Assembly: GCA_005772955.1 (NCBI GenBank)
Contig: SXID01000089.1
Coordinates: forward strand, 1 to 47,458
DNA: 47,458 bases
Origin: Planctomycetia bacterium
Lineage (GTDB): Bacteria; Planctomycetota; Planctomycetia; Gemmatales; Gemmataceae
Direction: 5' to 3'
Positions within the stretch are counted from its first letter, which is position 1. Every line of letters starts with the position of its first letter. Shown here piece after piece: positions 7,869-16,843 of this stretch. Below the pieces are notes generated by a model. It was not told the DNA's origin, ran no database searches, and worked only from the letters and a program-made list of their open reading frames with translations. The translations under genes were made by a program, and so were the position numbers.

Positions 7869-8672
7869 TTACGTGAACAACCGCTTCAAAGCGGTCATCC
7901 CCAGTTCGGTGACCTGGGTTGCTTTCAGCGACCACAATACCGGGTTCATCAGTTCCAGCGAAACGGCACCCGCGTACCCGATCTCCTTCAACTTCCGCAC
8001 GACCGCGTCGAGCCGGAAGTCGCCATCGCCGGGCATCACACGGTCGCTGTCGGTTATCAACTCGCGCGGCACGCCGGCCACATCGCACACTTGAACGTGG
8101 AACAGGTTACGTGTGGTCAGCCGGTCGAGGTCTTCGGGCTTGCTCGGTCCCTTGTAGTAGTGGAACACGTCGAGGCACACGCCCGCGTTCGGCTCACCGC
8201 ACTGTTCGACGAGCGAGAGAGTCGTGTCGAGACACGAGCAAAACGCTTCGGCGCGGAACTCCAGCGCGAGCCGCACTCCAAACCCGGCGGCCCACTGTGC
8301 CGCTTGCGTCAGCGACACAACCGCGCGCCCGAATGCCTGCGGATCGTGCGCCATCGGGTTGTCAGCGGCGAGCAAGAGCGTTGGGATGCCGAACTGCTGG
8401 CAGAGCGCGAGCCGTCGTTTGAAGTGGTCGAAGTGTACTTTGCGTTGTTCGCCTTGCGACAGTAGCAACCCGCCCTGATACGCGGCGGCGATAAGTGTGA
8501 TTCCGCGGTCTGCGAGTGCGAGCCGGGTGTCTTCCGGCGACACCGATTCGAGGTGTTGTTCAAGTTTCGTGAGCCACACTTCGATCGTGGTGCATCCGCC
8601 GGCCGGGTAATCCGCGACATCGTCCGCGAACGACCCGGCGAGCGTGGTGACCTGCGCGATGCACGGGATCAT
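7869..8672 (-). CDS. Sugar phosphate isomerase/epimerase-like TIM-barrel protein
   Basis: 267 residues, of usual family length. It is recognisable as the xylose-isomerase-like / AP endonuclease 2 fold: beta strands ending in acidic or His ligands appear in order as IEVWL, LIAAAY, TLLLAAD, LALEFR, VCLDVFHYY, LFHVQVCDV and AVSLEL. The Glu in LALEF, the Asp-His in LDVFHYY and the Glu in VSLEL are likely metal ligands. The family includes IolE/IolI-like enzymes acting on sugars and inositols; the substrate cannot be told. It starts 3 bases after the pseudokinase gene stops, so the two are translated from one message. Confidence 0.85.
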   Translation of the reverse strand: MIPCIAQVTTLAGSFADDVADYPAGGCTTIEVWLTKLEQHLESVSPEDTRLALADRGITLIAAAYQGGLLLSQGEQRKVHFDHFKRRLALCQQFGIPTLLLAADNPMAHDPQAFGRAVVSLTQAAQWAAGFGVRLALEFRAEAFCSCLDTTLSLVEQCGEPNAGVCLDVFHYYKGPSKPEDLDRLTTRNLFHVQVCDVAGVPRELITDSDRVMPGDGDFRLDAVVRKLKEIGYAGAVSLELMNPVLWSLKATQVTELGMTALKRLFT

Positions 8673-8675
8673 GTG

Positions 8676-10148
8676 TTAACTGGTCTTCCCGCGAGGCTGC
8701 TTCGGGTTCGGGGTCGGCTTGTCCGGCTTCGTGGGGGTGGCGGGAGTGGGATCGGAGGAATCGAAGTTGAGGTACCCGCCGAGCCACGCGGCGAGCATTC
8801 CCATCGCGGACAGGTGCAGACACAGCCCGATTGCAATCCACATCTTCGAGCGGCTCTTGTCCTTGTCGGACAATTGCCGGCGTCGCGGCTGCCTCATGTC
8901 CGCGGAAGACGCGGCCTGTGCGTCGGCGAAGGCGTTGGGGTTCACGCCCCACCCATCCGGTTCCGGGAGCGCGACGGGCACCGCGACGGGCACCGCGACC
9001 GCGTGGGCGACGACCGGGATGGTCGGAAACGTCGTCACGCTCGAAACCGCAGTGGCGAGCGGGACCGCCGACTGCGGCACCGCGGGGATCGCGCCTTGAC
9101 GGCAGAATGACGCCAGTGCATTTTCCACCTCGAATGCGGTCTGGGGTCGGTCCTCCGGGCGTGGCGCGAGCATTCGCATGATGAACGCGGCGAGTTCGCC
9201 GGATACGTCGGGCCGTATCGCAGCGAGCGAAACGGGTGCGCACGCACGGACCTTGTTCAGCAGTTCTTCAGGCGTGGCCGCGTCGTGTGGGGGCCGACCG
9301 GCGAGCAATTGGTAGAGCGATGCACCGAGTCCGTAGATGTCGCCGCGTGGGTCGTACATGTTCCCGTCCACGCGCTCGGGCGGGAGGTACGCCAGCACGT
9401 CGGCGCCGGGCGGGTCGGTCGCGGCTGACGCACGCACCGGGGTGAGGCCGGTCTCGGCCAGTCTCACGGTTGCGTTCGGCGCGGGCCGGCGTCTCATCGT
9501 GCCGTCGGCGGTGGCCTTGGTGGTGAGTGGGCCGACCAGAAGCAAACCGGGGCGCACTTCGCCATGCCAGCCGCCGCGTTCGTGGATCACACGCAGCGCC
9601 GAGGCGATCGCCCATCCGTACTCCGCCGCAAGGAACCCTGGCATCGCCCCGCCCACTTCCTTTAGTAGCGAGCCGAGGTCCGCGGAATCCACGGGCTGGT
9701 CGAGGACCGCGTAGGCGTGGCCCTGGTAAACGCCCACGTCGAGGAGAGGGATCAGGTTCGGGTGCGGAAATGTGCCGACCAGTCTCGCCCGGTTCAACAC
9801 GTTTGGCGCGGAGTCGGTGGGGTTGAATGCGTCTGCCTTGAATTTTCGGAGCACGACCGGGGTGCGGAGCGCCGGGTGCAGCGCGCGGTACGCGGTACCG
9901 CCGGGGCATGGCCCGATCTCGTCAATCACAGGGTAACTGCCGAAACTCAGATCCTGGCCGCGTCCCTCGCGGATCGCGTCTGCCTGGAAACGCGTGAGTA
10001 CGCCCTTTTCCAGAAGGTACGAACACAGTGCGGTAAGGTCGGACTGCGGGACATCCGGCTGGCGGATGAGTTGCTCCACCTGGTCGGGGAACAGCACGCG
10101 ATTCGCCTTCGCGTGATCGAGGAATCCGGCGATCGAGTCGGACGGCAT
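8676..10148 (-). CDS. Membrane-anchored Ser/Thr pseudokinase
   Basis: 490 residues from ATG 10148 (an ATG at 10202 is in frame, 12 bases after the upstream stop). Residues 1-65 resemble the helical domain common ahead of planctomycete kinases (FLDHAKANRVLFPDQVEQLI). The kinase fold spans about 69-350: a weak Gly loop (IGPCPGGTAY), the ATP-binding Lys in VVLRKF (K102), then HGEVRPGLLLVG (195-206) where active kinases have HRDLKPxN, and LAETGL (230-235) where DFG is expected. PPERV and GDIYGLGASLYQLLAG follow normally. Loss of the catalytic Asp and of the metal-binding Asp argues against phosphotransfer. After an Ala/Val/Pro-rich linker, one membrane helix lies at about 436-458 with a short Pro/Lys tail. 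It probably works as a membrane-bound scaffold or sensor. Confidence 0.8.
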   Translation of the reverse strand: MPSDSIAGFLDHAKANRVLFPDQVEQLIRQPDVPQSDLTALCSYLLEKGVLTRFQADAIREGRGQDLSFGSYPVIDEIGPCPGGTAYRALHPALRTPVVLRKFKADAFNPTDSAPNVLNRARLVGTFPHPNLIPLLDVGVYQGHAYAVLDQPVDSADLGSLLKEVGGAMPGFLAAEYGWAIASALRVIHERGGWHGEVRPGLLLVGPLTTKATADGTMRRRPAPNATVRLAETGLTPVRASAATDPPGADVLAYLPPERVDGNMYDPRGDIYGLGASLYQLLAGRPPHDAATPEELLNKVRACAPVSLAAIRPDVSGELAAFIMRMLAPRPEDRPQTAFEVENALASFCRQGAIPAVPQSAVPLATAVSSVTTFPTIPVVAHAVAVPVAVPVALPEPDGWGVNPNAFADAQAASSADMRQPRRRQLSDKDKSRSKMWIAIGLCLHLSAMGMLAAWLGGYLNFDSSDPTPATPTKPDKPTPNPKQPRGKTS

Positions 10149-10214
10149 CGGATGAGTCCCGGTAGAGTGGCTCGCGGGCAGTACGGTAGATTCTAGCGGC
10201 ATTGCCAGGGCGGG

Positions 10215-13200
10215 TCACCAGCGCGCGACCCACTCGGCCCAGGTCACCCGGCGGGCGAGCGGGTCGGTCCCTGGTTCCGGTGGGTCGCCGGCGCCCCGTG
10301 GGCGGCCGTCGAGGGTGGTCGTCGCAGCCATGTCGAGCAACCCGCGGAGCGCGAACATGAGGGTGGCACACTGCTCCTCGGTCAGTTTGTCCGTCCAGCC
10401 CGGTTGCGGGAAGTTCGCGTCAATTGCACCGCCAACGTTCTCGAACGCGAGCATGAATGGGTCGCGGCCCAGAGCGGGCGCGATGAGTTCCACCTCGACA
10501 CGTTGACAGCCGAACCGCACGGCGGCGACCTCGACGGCCACACCGCCCCAGTGCCGGCTTCCGGCCAACAACGGCAGCAGTTCGCGCTCGACGAAACGGT
10601 GAACACCCTCAGCCGCGTGATCCAGTGCGTGGTGCAGGCGAGTGGCCTTCGCGTGGTCGCCCTTGTCGAGTGCGTGCCTCACCTTGCCGTGCAGTTTTGG
10701 CACCGTGCCGGAGTGGAACCCCGGCCGCAACAGCCCACGCATTGACTCGCCGTGCGAGCCGAGCATCACGGGTTTGAGATCACGTGCCCGGTTCGCGCGG
10801 TACAGCCGCCAGTTTTCTTTCAACTCCCACGCGACGAACCCGAATATACCTGGGCACCCGTTGATGATGACTGTGGCGGGCACCCACCCGATCACCTCGG
10901 CCAGGGCCGGGAGCGTCGGCCACACGACCTTGTGGCCGACCGTGACCACCGGAAAGTGTTTCACCGGGTTCACCTGCGGTTCCAACAGCAGGTAGAACGC
11001 GAACCGCGTACAGTACGCGATCGGGAACCAGACCAGCCCAAGAACGGCCTTCATCGCGAACGACCCTTGCGAGTCGCCGCTGCGGAACCGCATCCACTCG
11101 TCCACTGCGTACAGCTGCCGTTCCACCCAGTTCGCCAATAGTTTGAACCAGTCGATGATCGTGGCGAACAGACCGGGCAGGAGATTCACGTGCACCAGTC
11201 GCCACCCGTCGGACAGCGCCTCCGCGATGCGATCTTGAAACGACCAGCCGTATGACGTGTTGTAGACAATCGCGAGAAAGGCGAACCAGGCCGATCCCCA
11301 CCACAGGAGCCAGAGCGCGGGGGCGCCAAGGATGAAGAAAATCCCGACCACAATCAGGGTCAGGAGCATGGGGCTGAAGAAGTGGCGGTGGAAGAATCGC
11401 GTGATGCCGCTGAACCGGATCGCACGCAGCGATCGCGATCGCCAGACCGCGTACGGCACGTCCCACAGTATCCCGCGAACCACCCACCACACGAACGCGA
11501 GCGCCGCAAAGACCGTCCGCCGGATCGGCGGCACATGAAACATCAGGAGGAGGAAGACGCCCAGTCCAAGGACCGATGGCCACGTTATCAGGTCTGGGCC
11601 GTGGTGCGGAGCCTCGTAGAACTCGAGCGTTTTCTCGTCGAACTCCCAGTGCGTCAGCTTCTTGTCAGACGCGGACGATGTGAACACATGGGTGACGATG
11701 TCGGCGCGCGCTTTGACGCTCTGGAGGATGACCTCCCCCGTCTCCGGGTCGTGTGCCTCCTGCTCGAAGAATTCGAGTTCGTCCTCGTCGAAATCCCACT
11801 CCCACACCACTCGCGTCTGCAATTCTCCGCCCGACCGGACATACGTCCGCGGCTTCGGGACGAAAGAGTTGCTCACCAACCCGGCTACCTTCTCGCCAAT
11901 GTGCCGGAGTTCCTCCGCGAAGACCAGCGAGAACACCGCGCCACCGAATGGGAGTAGGAGGTAGAGTGTGAGCAATCGACCCCATGGGGTGCCAAAAAAG
12001 AGCGAACTGAGCCGATGGATCACCCGCAGGTACACCTCTCCGCGACGGTACACACCGTCCAGTGCGTAGGAGAGATTCCGGTCCGCACGCAACAGCCCAT
12101 CACCCGTGAAGAATTCGCCGACACCTGCCAGATCGGGCAACTTGAGCAGGTTCCGCGCGATCGCGTCGCGCAGGTTGTCGAGGCGCAAGAACCCGCGATC
12201 ACACACACGGTCGAGCAGTTCCGCTGTAAGTTTGTCGCGTGCGACTTCTTCCACACGGTTCGCGGGTACCAGCCCAGCGTCGGTCAGGGCACCAACGATA
12301 ATCGGCGTGAACGTGTGCCGAATGCCGTGTTCACGCCGGTGTCGCTCGTGGTGCATGAGTCGGTCGAGGCGCAGCTGTTCTTGCTCACCGAGACCGGCGC
12401 GGAGCAACTGCTTGTGCGCCTTGTGAAACGCCATCAACACCATCACCGGGCGCGCGTGCGGCAGGTGCCGCCGGACTGGGCGCCGGCCGAGAGTGCGAAT
12501 GGCTTCCGGCAGATCGACCGCGTACACCTCACGCGCCAGGTCCGCCGTAATCCGTTGAAGTTCGTAGAGGCAGCGCGCGGCGCGTGGCCAGATACCTGCC
12601 GCCGCGAGCGGGAGCAATGGGGCAAGCGCCTGCCGCCACTCCTGTCGCGTTTCGTGGTCCCAGTCCAACACCACACCGAGTCGGTCCACCAACTGCCCCA
12701 ACGCGGCGAGCGCGCCGGTCACGGTCTGTTCTCGCTCCTCGCCGTTGGCAGCTTCGGCTGCCTGTGTCCGCAGAATCGCGGTCCGGACCAGATTGCCTTT
12801 CTGTTCAGCGTCGATTGCTTTCTGGAGCCGCCGATTCATCTCGCCAGCGGGCGGTTGCTCACCGGGCGCTGCGGCGTCGGTCGGACGCGGAGCTGTCCAC
12901 AGTTCGTCCGCGGGCGGGTCGCGTTCCAGGTCCGCGGCCCCCTTCGGCCGCGACGAACTCACGAGTTCGGTGAGCGCGAGACCGTGCGCGATCAGGTCGC
13001 GAACCGCGTGGCCGTGGGACAGGGCGGGGAAGAACTCTTCCGCCGCGTGCGGGGTGAAGTGGTCGAGGTCGAGGTACACCGCTGCGAAGACGCGATACCG
13101 GTCCACATCGCTCGCGTCCGGAGACGCGAGATGTTCGTTCTCCAGAATGTAGCGGATCTCGCGTGCGGCACTCGGCCCAAAAGCGTGCAGGCGTTCCGAG

Positions 13201-13613
13201 CACGTCTCTGGTTTGAGTGTGCCAGACGCGAGTTGTTGGTCGATCGCGTTCATCACGGCGGCGCGGAACAGTACCCGCCAGTAGGTTCGCAACTGCTCGG
13301 CTCGCGGCTTATACTCGATAAGCCGGTCATTCGGGTCGGTCACGAGCAGCAGGAGTGGCTCTGCTCCCTCCATGACCGTGCGGGTCAGGACGTTCGCGGC
13401 GACGAGATCGGCGCGGCTGAACCAGAACGGCAGGTCTGCGTGTGCCGGCAGTGTGTGCCCGCGATCGGTCAGGAAGTGGAGCACCTGTCGTAGGTGCCGT
13501 TCGGGCACCAGGCGCAGAGCCGGTTCGACGGCGCGGAGTGTCGGTTCGAGGCTCGAATCGTGGGACAATGCCGGCTCCGGGCGAGTTGATCGAAAGCAAC
13601 TACTCACGATCAT
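10215..13613 (-). CDS. Large multi-pass membrane protein of unknown function, 1132 aa
   Basis: I recognise no family. The first ~540 residues are soluble and helical, rich in Arg and Glu (EPALRLVPERHLRQVLHFLT). Membrane segments follow at about 545-565, 678-695, 700-717, 747-790 (two), 852-876 and 905-929. A soluble insert at 570-675 contains the acidic repeats WEWDFDEDELEFFEQE and HWEFDEKTLEFYE, two similar 14-16 residue units. The C-terminal ~200 residues are soluble. It is first in a run with the pseudokinase gene, whose start lies 12-66 bases after this stop, so a functional link is likely. The ATG at 13613 lacks a clear ribosome-binding site; the upstream open stretch looks non-coding. 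Confidence 0.75.
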   Translation of the reverse strand: MIVSSCFRSTRPEPALSHDSSLEPTLRAVEPALRLVPERHLRQVLHFLTDRGHTLPAHADLPFWFSRADLVAANVLTRTVMEGAEPLLLLVTDPNDRLIEYKPRAEQLRTYWRVLFRAAVMNAIDQQLASGTLKPETCSERLHAFGPSAAREIRYILENEHLASPDASDVDRYRVFAAVYLDLDHFTPHAAEEFFPALSHGHAVRDLIAHGLALTELVSSSRPKGAADLERDPPADELWTAPRPTDAAAPGEQPPAGEMNRRLQKAIDAEQKGNLVRTAILRTQAAEAANGEEREQTVTGALAALGQLVDRLGVVLDWDHETRQEWRQALAPLLPLAAAGIWPRAARCLYELQRITADLAREVYAVDLPEAIRTLGRRPVRRHLPHARPVMVLMAFHKAHKQLLRAGLGEQEQLRLDRLMHHERHRREHGIRHTFTPIIVGALTDAGLVPANRVEEVARDKLTAELLDRVCDRGFLRLDNLRDAIARNLLKLPDLAGVGEFFTGDGLLRADRNLSYALDGVYRRGEVYLRVIHRLSSLFFGTPWGRLLTLYLLLPFGGAVFSLVFAEELRHIGEKVAGLVSNSFVPKPRTYVRSGGELQTRVVWEWDFDEDELEFFEQEAHDPETGEVILQSVKARADIVTHVFTSSASDKKLTHWEFDEKTLEFYEAPHHGPDLITWPSVLGLGVFLLLMFHVPPIRRTVFAALAFVWWVVRGILWDVPYAVWRSRSLRAIRFSGITRFFHRHFFSPMLLTLIVVGIFFILGAPALWLLWWGSAWFAFLAIVYNTSYGWSFQDRIAEALSDGWRLVHVNLLPGLFATIIDWFKLLANWVERQLYAVDEWMRFRSGDSQGSFAMKAVLGLVWFPIAYCTRFAFYLLLEPQVNPVKHFPVVTVGHKVVWPTLPALAEVIGWVPATVIINGCPGIFGFVAWELKENWRLYRANRARDLKPVMLGSHGESMRGLLRPGFHSGTVPKLHGKVRHALDKGDHAKATRLHHALDHAAEGVHRFVERELLPLLAGSRHWGGVAVEVAAVRFGCQRVEVELIAPALGRDPFMLAFENVGGAIDANFPQPGWTDKLTEEQCATLMFALRGLLDMAATTTLDGRPRGAGDPPEPGTDPLARRVTWAEWVARW

Positions 13614-13782
13614 CCGGGAACGGGGGCGCCGGTCAAGCCTCTGTGACCGAAGTTTGGTCGTGCGGTGCGCGGAGGGCACCTCTCCCTGAACGCAACGGTC
13701 CAGTTCCACGCGCGGCACGCAAGTAGCGTATGATTGAATTTGGCGGGTGCGTCGCGCACCGCTGTACCCGGAGCCGCTCACC

Positions 13783-14838
13783 ATGCCCGACATCCCGAAG
13801 TTGACACACCCGTGGTTCGTGGCCGCGTGGCCGGGGATGGGCCACGTTGCGCTGAACGCGGGCGTCTATCTCCTCTCCAAACTCGGCATGACCGCCGTGG
13901 CCGAGTTCGAGGGCGGCGAACTGTTCGACGTGACGCAGGTCGTGGTGAAGGGCGGTGTAATCCAGCCGGCACGCCGACCGCGGAACCGGTTCTTCGTGTG
14001 GACCGACCCGCGGAAGCGGAACGACCTCGTCGTCTTCCTCGGTGAGGCGCAGCCGCCCGTGGGCAAATTCCCGTTCTGCCGGCAGGTGATCGACTACGCG
14101 CGCGAACTGGGCGTGGAGCGGGTCATCACGTTCGCGGCGATGGCAACGGACATGCGGCCCGAACACCCGTCGCGGGTGTTCGGCGCGGCCACCGACGAGG
14201 ACGGTGTCGCAGAACTCCGCCGGCTCGACGTGACGATTCTCGAAGAGGGGAACATCGGCGGGCTGAATGGCGTGCTGCTCGGTGCTGCCGCCGCAAGCGG
14301 GCTGCGTGGGACGTGCTTCCTCGGCGAGATGCCGCAGGTGTTCGCGCAGGTTCCGTTCCCGAAAGCGTCGCTCGCGATCCTCGAAGCGTTCACCCTCCTC
14401 ACGGGCGTGAACCTTGATATGGACGAACTCGCGGAGCAAGCCCACGCCGTCGAGGAACAACTGGGCGATCTGCTCTCGCGCGTCGAAGACCAGTACGGTG
14501 AGCAAACCGAACATGGCGATGAAGACGACGAAGACGAGGAAGACGAGGAAGACGAGGACGAAGACGAGGAAGACGATGAAGACGACGACACTAATTTCGC
14601 GGGGAACGAGATCGCGGTCGAGCCTGAAAACGCTCCTGAGCATGAGGGGATCGGGTACCAGTACGTCGGTCCGGACGAATCGGTCCCGCCGTCGTCGGTG
14701 CAGCGGATCGAGGAACTGTTCGGTCGCGCCGCGTCTGACCGCACCAAAGCGTTCGAGTTGAAACGCGAACTCGACCGACTGGGGCTGTTCAAGCGGTACG
14801 AGGACCGGTTCCTCGACTTGTTCAAACAACCTGAGTAG
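13783..14838 (+). CDS. PAC2 family protein (proteasome assembly chaperone 2-like)
   Basis: 351 residues from ATG 13783 with GGAG eight bases upstream. Residues 1-225 match the PAC2 fold: HPWFVAAWPGMGHVALNAGV, then strands ending AVAEFEG, FFVWTD and LVVFLGEAQPP, then VERVITFAAMATDM and the loop GNIGGLNGVLLGAA near residue 165. Bacterial PAC2 proteins are purine-nucleoside-phosphorylase-like in fold, and their role outside proteasome systems is unclear. Residues 246-269 are 24 consecutive Asp/Glu, followed by a helical C-terminus. It is divergent from the large membrane protein gene and precedes a secreted CBM9-like protein on the same strand. Confidence 0.82.
   Translation: MPDIPKLTHPWFVAAWPGMGHVALNAGVYLLSKLGMTAVAEFEGGELFDVTQVVVKGGVIQPARRPRNRFFVWTDPRKRNDLVVFLGEAQPPVGKFPFCRQVIDYARELGVERVITFAAMATDMRPEHPSRVFGAATDEDGVAELRRLDVTILEEGNIGGLNGVLLGAAAASGLRGTCFLGEMPQVFAQVPFPKASLAILEAFTLLTGVNLDMDELAEQAHAVEEQLGDLLSRVEDQYGEQTEHGDEDDEDEEDEEDEDEDEEDDEDDDTNFAGNEIAVEPENAPEHEGIGYQYVGPDESVPPSSVQRIEELFGRAASDRTKAFELKRELDRLGLFKRYEDRFLDLFKQPE
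14518..14589 (+). repeat. Acidic codon repeat inside the PAC2 gene
   Basis: GAA/GAG/GAC/GAT codons encode 24 Asp/Glu in a row. The DNA is an imperfect tandem array of GAAGAC and GAC-GAG units, so the length can be expected to vary between strains. Confidence 0.85.
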
Positions 14839-14888
14839 TGCGTCGCCCTCTGGGTCGGGCGCTGAACAGGAACCTCGCTGGGACACCC

Positions 14889-15962
14889 ATGAAGATTTGC
14901 GCCACCTCATGTTTCGTCGCACTAGTTCTCGGGTTTGTTGCGATCGGTGCGGCGCCGACAGACGCGGAGATGCTTGCGCCGTTCCCGCACCCGAAGGGCT
15001 ACGTCTGTTACCGCGCGACCGCACCGGTCACGATCGACGGCGACCTCAAGGACGCCGCGTGGGAGGCGGCCCCGTGGACCGATGCGTTCGTGGACATTGA
15101 GGGCGACAAACGACCCAAGCCGCGGTTTCGCACGCGGGTGAAGATGCTATGGGACGACGAGGCACTGTACATCGCGGTGGAGATGGAAGAGCCACACGTC
15201 TGGGCGACTCTCAAGGATCACGACACGGTCATCTTTTACGACAACGACTTTGAAGTTTTCCTCGACCCAGACGGCGACAACCACCTCTACGGCGAACTCG
15301 AACTGAACGCGCTCAACACGACCTGGGATCTGCTTCTGACGAAGCCGTACAAGAACGGCGGTAAAGCCGTGAATGCGTGGGAGATCACCGGGCTGAAGAC
15401 CGCGGTGAAGGTACAGGGCACGCTCAACGACGCGCGCGACAAGGACACCGGCTGGACGCTCGAAATCAAGTGGCCGTGGAAGGGGCTGGCGGAACTCAGC
15501 ACTCTCAAGGTGCCGCCGAAGGATGGCGAGCAGTGGCGCATCAACTTCTCACGCGTGGAGTGGGACACCGACATCGTGGACGGCAAGTACCAGAAGGTGA
15601 AAGGGAAGGCCGAACACAACTGGGTGTGGTCGCCGCAGGGCGTGATCGACATGCACCGCCCGGAGCGTTGGGGCTACTTGCAGTTCAGCACGGCGAAGCC
15701 TGGTGAAGCGAACTTCAAGCCGGATGCGGACTGGGACATCCGCGATACGCTGCACCGCGCGTACTATGCGCAGCACGCGTACAACAAAAAAAACGGCAAG
15801 TTCACGACCGCGGTGAAAGACCTCGGGTTAGAGAAACCGCCGCCGAACATGCAACTCCAAACGACGCGACGCGGCTTTGAAGCGACATGGTTGAATCGCG
15901 ACGTGAACCCGCCGAAGCCGCTCTACGTGGTCACGCAAGACGGGCACTTCCGCAAAGAGTGA
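14889..15962 (+). CDS. Secreted CBM9-like (carbohydrate-binding family 9) protein
   Basis: 357 residues from ATG 14889. A signal peptide is visible (MKICATSCFVALVLGFVAIG, cleavage likely near APTDA). The mature part opens with the family motif TIDGDLKDAAWEAAPWTDAF (about residues 52-71) and continues with RVKMLWDDEALYIAVEME, FEVFLDPDGDNHLYGELELN, WTLEIKWPW and WRINFSRVEWD, the strands of a DOMON/CBM9-like sandwich. Such domains bind sugars or heme in the periplasm. The C-terminus (DTLHRAYYAQHAYNKKNGKF) looks like a separate helical segment. It runs 50 bases after the PAC2 gene and ends 10 bases before the convergent HEAT-repeat gene. Confidence 0.82.
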   Translation: MKICATSCFVALVLGFVAIGAAPTDAEMLAPFPHPKGYVCYRATAPVTIDGDLKDAAWEAAPWTDAFVDIEGDKRPKPRFRTRVKMLWDDEALYIAVEMEEPHVWATLKDHDTVIFYDNDFEVFLDPDGDNHLYGELELNALNTTWDLLLTKPYKNGGKAVNAWEITGLKTAVKVQGTLNDARDKDTGWTLEIKWPWKGLAELSTLKVPPKDGEQWRINFSRVEWDTDIVDGKYQKVKGKAEHNWVWSPQGVIDMHRPERWGYLQFSTAKPGEANFKPDADWDIRDTLHRAYYAQHAYNKKNGKFTTAVKDLGLEKPPPNMQLQTTRRGFEATWLNRDVNPPKPLYVVTQDGHFRKE

Positions 15963-15972
15963 CACTGCGGTG

Positions 15973-16548
15973 TCATCCGCCTTTTTCCAGATCGGCTGCC
16001 CCTGTAATCTCGGGTGGAGCGCCTGGTAATGTTTCCGCTGTTGGCGTGGCGACGCGGATCGCGCTGAGGATTTCGTCGACGCGAAGGCGTGTCCACGGGT
16101 CGGGATCGGTGCGGGCCGCTTCGAGTGCCGCGATCGCGGCGCTGCCATAATCGATCAGCGCGCGAATCGACGCGGCCCGAACTTCGACCGCGCCGAACTT
16201 CAGTGTGAGTAGCAGTGGTCGAATCGCGTCGGGGGCTTTCAACTCGCCGAGGCGTTCGGCCGCGTACACCGCGATCTTCGGGTCCGCGTGGTCGAGCGCC
16301 TTGAGCAGCGCGTTGACTGCTGCGGCACCCTGTTTGCGGAGCGCCTCGCGGGCCGCGTCACGGACGGTGTCGACCGCGTCCTTGAGCAATCCTAAAAGTT
16401 GTTCGCTCGCCCACGGTTCGGGCACGGCGGCGAGTGCTTTCGCGGCGCGGACCCGTTGTTCCGGTTCGGGGTCGCTTGCCTGCTCCGCGATTGCGCGCGG
16501 CGAATCCGGCTTGTCCACACCGAGCCAGCACGCGAGCCATTTCAGCAC
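15973..16548 (-). CDS. HEAT-repeat protein
   Basis: 191 residues from a GTG at 16548, with AGGTG upstream. Repeated helical pairs are visible: EQRVRAAKALAAVPEP, VDTVRDAAREALRKQGAAAV, HADPKIAVYAAERLGEL and AVEVRAASIRALIDYGSAAI, each with the RxAAxxAL signature of HEAT/PBS-lyase repeats. These act as protein-binding solenoids. Downstream of its convergent neighbour there is no room for a separate terminator. The partner is unknown. Confidence 0.85.
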   Translation of the reverse strand: MLKWLACWLGVDKPDSPRAIAEQASDPEPEQRVRAAKALAAVPEPWASEQLLGLLKDAVDTVRDAAREALRKQGAAAVNALLKALDHADPKIAVYAAERLGELKAPDAIRPLLLTLKFGAVEVRAASIRALIDYGSAAIAALEAARTDPDPWTRLRVDEILSAIRVATPTAETLPGAPPEITGAADLEKGG

Positions 16549-16568
16549 GGGTCACCTGCTTCTTCGTG

Positions 16569-16791
16569 GTGCAGGCCGAAGGCCCAATGACACGTACTTT
16601 GGTGTTTGCCCTGTATTGGTCTTCGCCCTGAAGGGGCGGGATATCTTAGCCCAGGGCAACGCCCTGGGTACGAGGCCGTTTGATCTCCAGGCTTAAGGCC
16701 TGGGACAGGTGGCGTGCCGCACTTCAGGGTGCAAAGACTACCCGTGCGAACCCAGGGCTAAGATATCCCGCCCCTTCAGGGCGAAGACCAA
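16569..16791. repeat. Composite palindromic (REP-like) element
   Basis: Two perfect 37-base inverted arms (16616-16652 and 16755-16791) enclose about 100 bases. Inside and beside them are smaller palindromes: GGCCGAAGGCC near 16573, CCCAGGGC-AAC-GCCCTGGG at 16650-16668, CCAGGC/GCCTGG at 16688-16703 and GCACTTCAGGGTGC near 16724. No coding frame crosses it. The form recalls repetitive extragenic palindromes mobilised by REP-associated (RAYT) transposases, though none is in the window. Confidence 0.82.
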
Positions 16792-16843
16792 TTCACAAAG
16801 TAAGTACCGTTGGGCCGAATGGTCTGCACCGCAAGAAAGTCAC

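Noticed and set aside
12015-13493. 492-codon plus-strand frame
   Set aside because: Antisense to the 1132-residue membrane protein; composition is typical of a shadow frame.
16569-16791. Possible CRISPR array
   Set aside because: The repeats are inverted and of different lengths; there are no evenly spaced direct repeats with unique spacers and no cas genes.
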